This document shows positions 1 through 6,312 of a stretch of DNA of 9,074 bases, piece after piece (position 1 is the stretch's first letter; every line of letters begins with the position of its first letter). Under the pieces are notes generated by a model. The model ran no database searches and was not told the DNA's origin. It saw nothing but the letters and a program-made list of their open reading frames with translations. A program made the position numbers and the translations under genes. Source of the stretch: Hyphomicrobiaceae bacterium (GTDB lineage Bacteria > Pseudomonadota > Alphaproteobacteria > Rhizobiales > HXMU1428-3); contig JANQQH010000304.1 of assembly GCA_028285025.1 (NCBI GenBank), positions 1 to 9,074 of the forward strand, written 5' to 3'.

Positions 1-1
1 C

Positions 2-616
2 CGGCTCAGCAAGCTCAGCCCGGTCCATAATAGCGCTTGCCCCCAAACCTTTAAGGTAAACTTCTTCAGATGTGCGCCCAGTTAGGGCGATAACCTTAAA
101 CCCGAGTTTAGCAAGCACCGCCACAGCCACACTGCCAACCCCGCCAGAGGCCCCGGTCACGATAATCTCTCCATCGTCCGGGCGCACCCCATGACGCTCC
201 AGCGCCAACACACACAACATAGCGGTATAACCAGCTGTGCCAATGGCCATGGCCTGGCGCGCATCAAATGCACTGGGCAAAGGCACCAGCCACTCACCCT
301 TAACACAAGCCTTTTCTGCCAGCCCACCACTATAAGACTCACCCACGCCCCAACCATTGAGCACAACTTGTTGCCCAGGCTCAAAATCGGCATGATCTGA
401 TTTGGCAACCGTGCCAGCAAAATCAATGCCCGGTACCAGGGGGTAGCTTCTCACAATCGGGGCTTTACCCGTTAAAGCCAGTGCATCTTTATAGTTCAAA
501 GTTGAATAGGCAACATCAACCACCACATCAAAATCGGGTAAGACCGCTTCATCAATGTCCTGCAAAGCCACTGTCTGCCCATCATCACCTTTGTCAATCA
601 ACAACCCTTTGAACAT
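2..616 (-). CDS. acuI: Acrylyl-CoA reductase / YhdH-family quinone oxidoreductase, 3'-truncated by window edge
   Basis: Medium-chain dehydrogenase/reductase, NADPH-dependent, of the AcuI/YhdH subgroup. Known members reduce acryloyl-CoA to propionyl-CoA, a step in DMSP/acrylate detoxification and in 3-hydroxypropionate assimilation. Only the first 205 residues are visible; family members are about 325-330 residues, so roughly the last 120 are outside. The GroES-like N-terminal half carries NYKDAL (41-46) and VPGIDFAG (61-68), both typical of the subgroup. The Rossmann nucleotide loop is [11 protein letters not shown] (154-164), followed by GRTSEE (180-185) and LGASAIMDR (191-199). No zinc-site cysteines of classical alcohol dehydrogenases are seen, as expected. 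The ATG at 616-614 is preceded by a strong AGGGGAG Shine-Dalgarno (627-621). It lies 105 bases downstream of the EttA gene on the same strand and may be cotranscribed or have its own promoter. The subgroup is secure; the exact substrate is inferred from the family. Confidence 0.85.
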   Translation of the reverse strand, partial: MFKGLLIDKGDDGQTVALQDIDEAVLPDFDVVVDVAYSTLNYKDALALTGKAPIVRSYPLVPGIDFAGTVAKSDHADFEPGQQVVLNGWGVGESYSGGLAEKACVKGEWLVPLPSAFDARQAMAIGTAGYTAMLCVLALERHGVRPDDGEIIVTGASGGVGSVAVAVLAKLGFKVIALTGRTSEEVYLKGLGASAIMDRAELAEP

Positions 617-620
617 AAGT

Positions 621-627
621 CTCCCCT
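621..627 (-). promoter_or_regulatory. Strong ribosome binding site for the AcuI-like gene
   Basis: On the minus strand AGGGGAG precedes the ATG at 616-614, leaving 4 bases after the last G (6 from the AGGGG core). It is one of the strongest Shine-Dalgarno matches in the window and fixes the start codon. Confidence 0.7.
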
Positions 628-702
628 GTTATATTTATTTAGCGATTAAAACCATCAAACTCATTAAGCTTCTTAAAATACGTAACAAGCACTTAATCTC
701 AG

Positions 703-730
703 AAAAAAACTATAAAAAACGCTAGCGTTC
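703..730 (-). terminator. Weak terminator-like site at the end of the EttA gene
   Basis: A perfect 12-base palindrome, AACGCTAGCGTT (718-729), overlaps the TAG stop of the EttA gene (724-722). On the minus strand it runs directly into two T-rich tracts (complements of 714-719 and 703-709). The RNA hairpin would have only 4-5 bp and a 4-base loop, so it is weak. It could give partial termination before the AcuI-like gene, or be coincidental in an AT-rich spacer. No convincing sigma-70 promoter for the downstream gene was found in 617-721. Confidence 0.3.
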
Positions 731-2377
731 AAACCGCTTAAATTTAATCCGGTGCGGGTTCACAGCCTCTTCACCAAGGCGGCGTTTCTTATCTTCTTCA
801 TAATCTGAAAAACTACCCTCAAACCACTCCACATGACTGTCCCCTTCAAAGGCAAGAATGTGAGTCGCGATCCGATCAAGGAAGAACCGATCGTGGCTAA
901 TCACTACCGCACAGCCCGGGAAATCTTCTAAAGCCGCTTCCAGCGCAGATAAAGTCTCCACATCCAAATCATTGGTCGGCTCGTCAAGCAGCAACACATT
1001 GCCACCCTGTTTCAGCATTTTGGCCAAATGCACCCGGTTGCGCTCACCACCAGAAAGATCGCCAACTTTTTTCTGCTGATCCCCGCCTTTAAAATTAAAC
1101 CAGCTTACATAAGCGCGTGAAGGCACCTCGCGTTTGCCAAGCAAAATCTGGTCGAGCCCATCAGAAATTTCCTCCCAAACGGTTTTGCCCCCATCCAGAT
1201 CATCACGAGACTGATCAACATAACCAAGCTCAACCGTCTCTCCCAAACGGATAGAACCCTCATCAGGGGTCTCAACCCCGGTGAGCATTTTAAACAGAGT
1301 GGTTTTACCCGCCCCGTTCGGGCCAATAACCCCCACAATACCGCCCGGGGGCAACTGGAACGAAAGATCATCAATCAACAACCGGTCGTCAAACCCTTTT
1401 GTGAGTTTGTCCGCCTCTATCACCACCCCGCCAAGCCGTTCACCAGGAGGAATAGAGATTTGCGCCGTTGAAACCTTTTCATGGTCAGCCTTGTTCGCCA
1501 ATTCTTCATAAGCCTTAATCCGTGCCTTGGATTTGGCTTGCCGCGCTTTGGGCGAAGATCTGATCCAATCCAGTTCACGCGCCATTGCCCGCTGCTTGGA
1601 GGCATCTTCTCGACCTTCTTGTGCCAAGCGTTTTTGTTTCTGTTCCAACCAGGAAGAATAATTGCCCTCATAAGGCACACCCCGGCCCCGATCAAGTTCC
1701 AAAGTCCAACCTGTGATCTGATCAAGAAAATACCGATCGTGTGTGATCAGAATAACGGTACCCGTATAGTCTTCTAAATAACGCTGCAGCCAGGCCACAG
1801 TTTCTGCATCCAAATGGTTGGTCGGCTCATCCAGCAACAACATATCTGGTTTGGAAAGCAAAAGCTTACACAGCGCCACCCGGCGTTTTTCCCCGCCAGA
1901 AAGTGAGGCCACATCACTAGCCCCGTCCGGGCAGCGCAGCGCATCCATAGCTTGTTCCACTTGTGCGTCCAAATCCCACAAGTCTTGGGCATCAATCTGA
2001 TCTTGCAATTGAGCCATTTCATCAGCTGTTTCTTCTGAATATTCAACAGCCAGCTCATTATACCGATCAAGGATAGCTTTTTTTGTCGCCACCCCTTCCA
2101 TCACATTGCCAAGAACATCTTTACTCTCATCCAATTGCGGCTCTTGCGGCAAATACCCAACCTTAATGCCATCAGCCGCCCACGCCTCGCCAGAAAATTC
2201 CGTATCAACCCCGCCCATAATTTTCAAAAGGGTCGATTTACCCGCCCCGTTGACACCAACAACACCAATTTTAGCGCCAGGCAAAAAAGAAAGGGTGATA
2301 TTTTCAAATAATGTTTTACCCCCAGAATAAGCTTTGGAGAGTTTGTGACACGTAAACACATATTGGGGCGCGCTCAT
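722..2377 (-). CDS. ettA: Energy-dependent translational throttle protein EttA (ABC-F ATPase)
   Basis: Soluble ABC-F protein of 551 residues (E. coli EttA is about 555). It binds the ribosomal E site and gates the first steps of elongation according to ATP/ADP ratio; it is not a transporter. First ATPase domain: Walker A GVNGAGKST (41-49), signature LSGGEKRR (159-166), Walker B LLLDEPTNHLD (180-190) with catalytic Glu184, H-loop ITHDR (211-215). The acidic stretch at about 90-145 is the arm insertion. The basic, helical linker at about 237-295 (EGNYSSWLEQ then many Lys/Arg) is the P-site tRNA interaction motif. Second ATPase domain: Walker A GPNGAGKTT (352-360), signature LSGGERNR (441-448), Walker B LLLDEPTNDLD (462-472) with Glu466, H-loop ISHDR (493-497). 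The opening MSAPQYVFT followed by FLPGAKIGVVG matches EttA rather than Uup. The ATG at 2377-2375 has an AAAGG about 11 bases upstream. All catalytic residues are intact. Confidence 0.95.
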   Translation of the reverse strand: MSAPQYVFTCHKLSKAYSGGKTLFENITLSFLPGAKIGVVGVNGAGKSTLLKIMGGVDTEFSGEAWAADGIKVGYLPQEPQLDESKDVLGNVMEGVATKKAILDRYNELAVEYSEETADEMAQLQDQIDAQDLWDLDAQVEQAMDALRCPDGASDVASLSGGEKRRVALCKLLLSKPDMLLLDEPTNHLDAETVAWLQRYLEDYTGTVILITHDRYFLDQITGWTLELDRGRGVPYEGNYSSWLEQKQKRLAQEGREDASKQRAMARELDWIRSSPKARQAKSKARIKAYEELANKADHEKVSTAQISIPPGERLGGVVIEADKLTKGFDDRLLIDDLSFQLPPGGIVGVIGPNGAGKTTLFKMLTGVETPDEGSIRLGETVELGYVDQSRDDLDGGKTVWEEISDGLDQILLGKREVPSRAYVSWFNFKGGDQQKKVGDLSGGERNRVHLAKMLKQGGNVLLLDEPTNDLDVETLSALEAALEDFPGCAVVISHDRFFLDRIATHILAFEGDSHVEWFEGSFSDYEEDKKRRLGEEAVNPHRIKFKRFER

Positions 2378-2612
2378 AAATTTAATAACCTTTGTTTCCT
2401 TAAAATTTTAAACAAATTCAATGTTCTTTGTTTAGACAATAAGATTGATAGCAAAAATTGCAATTGCCAAGATATAAAAGTGACCGTAAAGATGGCCCCC
2501 AAATTGCAAAATTCACAGCAAAGATCAAGTGCAGATAAAACTTCACCCGTTACACAGATAAATTTTGATTTATTTTGACGCACGAACGTAAAACAAGACA
2601 CGGTATTCAAAG
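2378..2612. other. AT-rich divergent intergenic region, probably holding promoters for both flanking transcripts
   Basis: This 235-base spacer separates the start of ettA (minus) from the start of the SGNH gene (plus), so promoters for both directions should lie here. I could not find a convincing -35/-10 pair at consensus spacing for either; TTGATT at 2565 followed 17 bases later by GTAAAA is the best plus-strand candidate and is poor. A 10-base palindrome TAAAATTTTA lies at 2401-2410. Two ATTGCAA-containing words occur at 2457-2464 (ATTGCAAT, self-complementary) and 2501-2510. Short open frames here show no recognisable protein and are judged spurious. Confidence 0.5.
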
Positions 2613-3761
2613 ATGTGGATCAAAATGACACGCAAACAACTGCTTGAGAACCTAATGCTACTTACCGGCACCCTGCTGGTTTGCTTTTTGGTGTTTGAAT
2701 TTGTGATCTTCAAATACATCCTGAAAACCTCAGATGTCATTCCAAATACATCACTCAATGGCGTTATACGCTATCTACCCAACACCAAAGCCACGCTTTA
2801 TGAACCTGACGGCACGAGCCATACCGTGAGCATTAACGAAAATGGCTGGAATTCACCCTATAAAACTTACCAAAAACAAAAACCTGAAAACACAACCCGC
2901 ATCGCCGTGATCGGTGACAGCTATGTGCAAGCCTCTGCAGTGAACGTCAATGAAGGCTTTGCCCAGGTGATCGAACAACAACTGAATGCAAAGGGCTATA
3001 AAACCCAAGTTTATCGTTTTGGCATTGATGGCGCCCCGTTAAGCCAATATCTCCACATGCTCACCCAAGAGGCACTGCAATACAAACCTGACATTGTTGT
3101 CGTCCAGCTCATTCATAATGATTTTGATGAAAGCTATCGCTTTCTCTATGGCCGCTATTCTTCAAGCTTCATGAAGCTTGACCTTGAGGGAGACAAAATC
3201 AAACAAGTGGCCCCAGAACCCTATAACCCTGGCTGGGTTGATACTTTAAAAAACAGCCGTACCTTCCGCTATCTCTATTATCAAACCGGCCTTGCCGCAA
3301 TCGTTCGCCGCATGATCAATAAAGAAGAAGAAGGCCAAGTAAAGCCCCCTAAACACGGGCTTATCCAATCAGCAATCGATGTACGCAACATCACCGAACT
3401 GGATAAAATCCGCACTACTACGTCTTATGTTTTTGATCAATTCAAAGCTTTAAGTCAGCAACATAATTTTAAACTGCTGATCACCATGGACCCAGTACGC
3501 GAAGCCATTTATACCGGCAACGACCCAAAAGACTATGAAGCCAATGCACTCAACCTCATTGCCAAAAATACAGCCCAGACAAAAGGCATCTCCTTTCTTG
3601 ATCTAGAAACCGCCATGAGCAAAGCTTACAAGGCTGATAAGAAAAAGTTTGAATTCCCATGGGACTGGCACTGGAACAAACACGGCAATGAAATTGCCGG
3701 CAAAGCCATTGCCAAAGATCTAGAGCTTCAATTCTTGCAAAACCCAACCAACAGCCAATAG
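2613..3761 (+). CDS. Membrane-anchored SGNH/GDSL-fold hydrolase-like protein of the carbamoyltransferase cassette
   Basis: Protein of 382 residues with a short basic N-terminus (K4, R7, K8), one hydrophobic anchor at about 13-36 and a large domain that should face the periplasm. SGNH hallmarks are in order: block I IAVIGDSY (97-104) with candidate nucleophile Ser103; block II Gly in FGIDGAP (136-142); block III VVVQLIHNDF (162-171) with Asn169; and a C-terminal DWHWNKHGN (351-359) giving Asp351 and His353 of the triad. INENGWN (74-80) resembles the region ahead of the GDS block in related membrane SGNH proteins. SGNH enzymes hydrolyse or transfer ester-linked groups, commonly on glycans or lipids; the substrate here is not evident. 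It is first in a tight plus-strand run, ending 11 bases before the SxtJ-like gene. The start is uncertain: an in-frame ATG at 2625 (residue 5) is equally plausible, and neither has a good Shine-Dalgarno. Either keeps the anchor. Confidence 0.8.
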   Translation: MWIKMTRKQLLENLMLLTGTLLVCFLVFEFVIFKYILKTSDVIPNTSLNGVIRYLPNTKATLYEPDGTSHTVSINENGWNSPYKTYQKQKPENTTRIAVIGDSYVQASAVNVNEGFAQVIEQQLNAKGYKTQVYRFGIDGAPLSQYLHMLTQEALQYKPDIVVVQLIHNDFDESYRFLYGRYSSSFMKLDLEGDKIKQVAPEPYNPGWVDTLKNSRTFRYLYYQTGLAAIVRRMINKEEEGQVKPPKHGLIQSAIDVRNITELDKIRTTTSYVFDQFKALSQQHNFKLLITMDPVREAIYTGNDPKDYEANALNLIAKNTAQTKGISFLDLETAMSKAYKADKKKFEFPWDWHWNKHGNEIAGKAIAKDLELQFLQNPTNSQ

Positions 3762-3764
3762 GAA
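3760..3764 (+). promoter_or_regulatory. Ribosome binding site overlapping the upstream stop codon
   Basis: AGGAA at 3760-3764 overlaps the TAG stop (3759-3761) of the SGNH gene and sits 8 bases before the ATG at 3773. The overlap suggests translational coupling of the first two cassette genes. Confidence 0.6.
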
Positions 3765-3772
3765 AAAAATCG

Positions 3773-4204
3773 ATGGCTAAAAATTTTCACGAGTCTTACG
3801 AAAATGAGCACCCAGGGTTACCCACTGAGCGCTCTACCGGTTTTGTATTTGCAGGTGTGGCAACCATCGTTGCTCTTATTCTTTTTTATTCCAATGATTA
3901 CACGATCACCAAAGGGGTGATTATTGCCCTGATTATCGCGACCATCTTTGCTCTGCTGGCTCAATTTGCCAGCCCTCTTTTGCGCCCGATCAATATTTTA
4001 TGGTTTAAATTCTCACTACTACTTTTTAAAATCGTCAACCCAATCATTATGTTTATTATGTATGCCCTGGTGATCGTCCCAGCCGGCCTGATCATGCAAT
4101 TAAAAGCAGATCCGTTAAAGGCCAAAAAAGACCCTGAGGCAAAAACTTATTGGATTGAAAAAGACCCTGAACAATCAACCCGCCCTATGAAGAACCAATT
4201 TTAA
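3773..4204 (+). CDS. SxtJ-family small membrane protein
   Basis: Protein of 143 residues resembling the SxtJ family, named from the saxitoxin cluster and typically encoded beside O-carbamoyltransferases; its biochemical role is not established. Visible parts: a polar N-terminus (1-22, with HPGLPTER at 13-20), a hydrophobic segment at about 23-40, a second at about 46-66, and a long hydrophobic stretch at about 74-108 that can form one or two further spans. The polar C-terminal tail has DPLKAKKDPEAKTYWIEKDP (113-132), the signature-like DPL...TYW element I associate with SxtJ-type proteins. It lies 11 bases after the SGNH gene and 26 bases before the DUF5989-like gene. It may recruit the soluble carbamoyltransferase or its substrate to the inner membrane, but that is inference. 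Family assignment is by recognition of sequence and gene order, not by a search. Confidence 0.78.
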   Translation: MAKNFHESYENEHPGLPTERSTGFVFAGVATIVALILFYSNDYTITKGVIIALIIATIFALLAQFASPLLRPINILWFKFSLLLFKIVNPIIMFIMYALVIVPAGLIMQLKADPLKAKKDPEAKTYWIEKDPEQSTRPMKNQF

Positions 4205-4230
4205 ACCGTTTAGCCAAGAAGAGACAGAAC

Positions 4231-4383
4231 ATGAAAAGTTTCATCAAAGAAATCATCGCCTATATGAACGCTCGCAAAAAATGGTGGCTAGCCCCTATCT
4301 TGATCATAATGATCGCCTTCGGTGCGCTTCTCGTGTTAGCAGAAGGCTCCGCTATTGCGCCCTTCATCTACACAATCTTTTAA
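4231..4383 (+). CDS. DUF5989 / SxtK-like single-span membrane miniprotein (50 aa)
   Basis: A 50-codon gene, easy to miss by length cut-offs. The product opens MKSFIKEIIAYMNARKKWW, an amphipathic basic helix ending at Trp18-Trp19. One membrane helix follows (about 20-37), then the tail GSAIAPFIYTIF (39-50). The ARKKWWL...AEGSAIAPFIYTIF pattern is what I recognise as DUF5989, a family of about 50 residues found next to SxtJ proteins and carbamoyltransferases (SxtK position in the saxitoxin cluster). A purine-rich AGAAGAGA (4217-4224) precedes the ATG. The gene lies 26 bases after the SxtJ-like gene and 78 bases before the carbamoyltransferase. The conserved tail and invariant gene order argue that it is translated and part of a complex with its neighbours. 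No enzymatic residues are evident; a scaffold or membrane-adaptor role is a guess. Confidence 0.82.
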   Translation: MKSFIKEIIAYMNARKKWWLAPILIIMIAFGALLVLAEGSAIAPFIYTIF

Positions 4384-4398
4384 AAGACCACAGACAAA

Positions 4399-4425
4399 GA
4401 CAAGAGTGGCCAAGCCGCTCTTGTC
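4399..4425 (+). promoter_or_regulatory. Intra-operon RNA hairpin ahead of the carbamoyltransferase gene
   Basis: Left arm GACAAGAGTGGC (4399-4410) pairs with GCCGCTCTTGTC (4414-4425): 12 bp with one U-G wobble and a CAA loop. The following bases (GCATAACCGC) are not a U-tract, so it is not a standard intrinsic terminator for plus-strand transcription. It starts 16 bases after the DUF5989-like stop and ends 36 bases before the carbamoyltransferase ATG. Such a structure could set mRNA processing or 3'-end protection between the membrane-protein genes and the enzyme gene. Confidence 0.5.
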
Positions 4426-4449
4426 GCATAACCGCAAGCTTTAACAAAC

Positions 4450-4452
4450 AGG
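4450..4452 (+). promoter_or_regulatory. Shine-Dalgarno that supports the ATG at 4462
   Basis: AGG at 4450-4452 lies 9 bases before the ATG at 4462. The TTG immediately upstream (4459-4461) is in frame and could extend the protein by one residue, but spacing and codon preference favour the ATG. Confidence 0.5.
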
Positions 4453-4461
4453 TCTCTATTG

Positions 4462-6297
4462 ATGCGAATTTTAGGAATTTCAGCCTTTTATCATGACAGC
4501 GCCGCCGCCCTCATCGAAGACGGCACCATTATCGCCGCCGCCCAAGAAGAGCGCTTTACCCGTAAAAAACATGACCCTGGCTTTCCCGAGAAATCCATTG
4601 AGTATTGCCTGACACAAGCTGGTCTTACCTTAAAAGACATTGATCATCTGGTCTTTTTCGAAAAACCATTTCTAAAATTCGAGCGCTTGTTGGAAACCTA
4701 CCTGGCCAAAGCCCCCAAAGGCTTTACCAGTTTTAAAATGGCCATGCCCGTTTGGATCAAAGATAAACTGTTCCAAAAAGACAAGCTGATCAAACTATTT
4801 GAAAAGTTTGAAACTCCCGGCGATATAGAAGACCGCTTGCTTTTTGCTGAACACCACCAAAGCCATGCCGCATCTGCCTTTTTCCCCTCCCCCTTTGAAG
4901 AAGCGGTTGTGCTGACCATGGACGGGGTTGGTGAATGGGCCACCGCCTCAGTTGCCATTGGCCGCGGCAACACCCTAACAACCGTCAAAGAAATTCAATT
5001 TCCCCATTCCTTAGGGCTGTTATATTCCGCCATGACGTACTACACCGGCTTTAAGGTCAACTCTGGTGAATATAAAGTGATGGGCCTGGCCCCGTATGGT
5101 GAACCAAAATATGCAGACCTGATTAAAGATAACCTGATCGATATTAAAGAGGATGGCAGCTACTGGCTTGACCAAAGCTATTTCAATTACGCCACTGGCC
5201 TGACCATGACCTCAAACAAATTCCACGATTTATTCGGTGCCCCGCCGCGCACACCAGAACAAAAAATCACCCAACGGGAAATGGACCTGGCCGCCTCTGT
5301 CCAAGCTGTAACAGAAGAAGTCATGCTTAAAATGGCCACCAATTTAGCCCAATCTTATAACATTCCTAATCTTTGCCTGGCAGGTGGTGTAGCGCTCAAC
5401 TGTGTGGCAAACGGCAAAATCATTCGGGGGGGAAGTTTTGAAAACGTCTGGGTTCAACCAGCAGCAGGCGATGCCGGCGGCGCACTAGGGGCAGCCCTGG
5501 CCGCCTATTATGTTGAAAAAGGGCAGGCCCGCAAACCGAACAGATCAGCCGACCACATGAAAGGCAGTTATCTAGGCCCCTTATTTGAACAAACAGACAT
5601 TGAAAACCGCTTAACCAGAGCTGGCGCCAAGTTCGAAGTGTTTGGAGACAACGCGTTGATGGAAGAAACCGCCACCTGCCTAGAAGCTGGCCATGCCATT
5701 GGCTGGTTCCAAGGCCGCATGGAATTTGGCCCGCGCGCCCTGGGTGGCCGCTCCATTCTGGGTGATCCACGCAATCCCAAAATGCAAAAAACTTTAAACT
5801 TAAAAATCAAATACCGCGAAAGCTTTCGCCCCTTTGCCCCTTCCATTCTAGCTGAAGACGTTGGCAATTACTTTGAACACGATAAAGAAAGCCCCTACAT
5901 GCTGGTTGTCGCCCCGGTCAAAGAAGAACACAGACTAGACACCACAGATCAAGACAAAGGCCTGTTTGGCATTGAAAAACTCAACATACCCCGCTCAACC
6001 ATCCCGGCAATCACCCATGTTGATTATTCTGCCCGCATTCAAACCGTGCACAAAGAAACCAACCCGCGCTATCACGCCCTGATCTCAGCCTTTAAAGAAA
6101 AAACCGGCTGCCCCATCGTGGTCAACACCAGCTTTAACGTGCGCGGCGAACCAATTGTATGCACTCCCGAAGACGCCTTCCACTGCTTCATGGGCACCGA
6201 AATGGACACCCTAGTGATCGGCAATTGTCTTTTACGAAAACAAGACCAAGATCAAACTCTGGCTGAAGATTACAAAGACAAATTTGAACTTGATTAA
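4462..6297 (+). CDS. O-carbamoyltransferase, SxtI/NodU/CmcH/TobZ family
   Basis: Soluble enzyme of 611 residues, normal for the family. It uses carbamoyl phosphate and ATP to form carbamoyl-adenylate and passes the carbamoyl group to a hydroxyl of an acceptor (antibiotics, Nod factors, saxitoxin precursors in known cases). N-terminal Kae1-like domain: FYHDSAAAL (9-17), QEERF (28-32), HHQSH (131-135), LTMDGVGE (151-158), SGEYKVMGLAPYG (201-213), LAGGVALNCVANG (307-319) and QPAAGDAGGALGA (332-344). His131, His135, Asp154 and Asp337 keep the spacing of the metal ligands I recall from TobZ (His114, His118, Asp137, Asp338). C-terminal carbamoyl-adenylate domain: GWFQGRMEFGPRALGGRS (414-431), RESFRPFAPS (452-461) and VNTSFNVRGEPIVCTPEDA (554-572). 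All key motifs are intact, so it should be active. It is the last gene of the cassette. Start chosen at ATG 4462, not the adjoining TTG. Acceptor unknown: no sugar, antibiotic or Nod genes are nearby. Confidence 0.93.
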   Translation: MRILGISAFYHDSAAALIEDGTIIAAAQEERFTRKKHDPGFPEKSIEYCLTQAGLTLKDIDHLVFFEKPFLKFERLLETYLAKAPKGFTSFKMAMPVWIKDKLFQKDKLIKLFEKFETPGDIEDRLLFAEHHQSHAASAFFPSPFEEAVVLTMDGVGEWATASVAIGRGNTLTTVKEIQFPHSLGLLYSAMTYYTGFKVNSGEYKVMGLAPYGEPKYADLIKDNLIDIKEDGSYWLDQSYFNYATGLTMTSNKFHDLFGAPPRTPEQKITQREMDLAASVQAVTEEVMLKMATNLAQSYNIPNLCLAGGVALNCVANGKIIRGGSFENVWVQPAAGDAGGALGAALAAYYVEKGQARKPNRSADHMKGSYLGPLFEQTDIENRLTRAGAKFEVFGDNALMEETATCLEAGHAIGWFQGRMEFGPRALGGRSILGDPRNPKMQKTLNLKIKYRESFRPFAPSILAEDVGNYFEHDKESPYMLVVAPVKEEHRLDTTDQDKGLFGIEKLNIPRSTIPAITHVDYSARIQTVHKETNPRYHALISAFKEKTGCPIVVNTSFNVRGEPIVCTPEDAFHCFMGTEMDTLVIGNCLLRKQDQDQTLAEDYKDKFELD

Positions 6298-6312
6298 AAC
6301 AAGCGCCTGGAC

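Noticed and set aside
722..2377. Uup or ABC transporter ATPase instead of EttA
   Set aside because: The N-terminal sequence, the arm insertion, the basic interdomain linker and the length match EttA, and no permease gene is adjacent.
2401..2510. TAAAATTTTA palindrome and paired ATTGCAA words as an operator
   Set aside because: Such words are expected by chance in an AT-rich spacer; spacing and flanks show no convincing dyad for a regulator.
2345..2610. Overlapping open frames on both strands in the ettA-SGNH spacer
   Set aside because: They overlap the promoter region and the start of ettA, show no recognisable motifs, and have the Lys/Asn/Phe-rich composition of translated AT-rich DNA.
4459..4461. 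TTG start for the carbamoyltransferase
   Set aside because: An ATG follows immediately, family proteins begin at the M-(R)-I-L-G-I strand, and the AGG at 4450-4452 is spaced well for the ATG.
2613..6297. Saxitoxin biosynthesis locus
   Set aside because: Only the SxtI/J/K-like trio is present. The polyketide-like starter enzyme, amidinotransferase and oxygenases of that pathway are absent, and these three families occur widely outside it.
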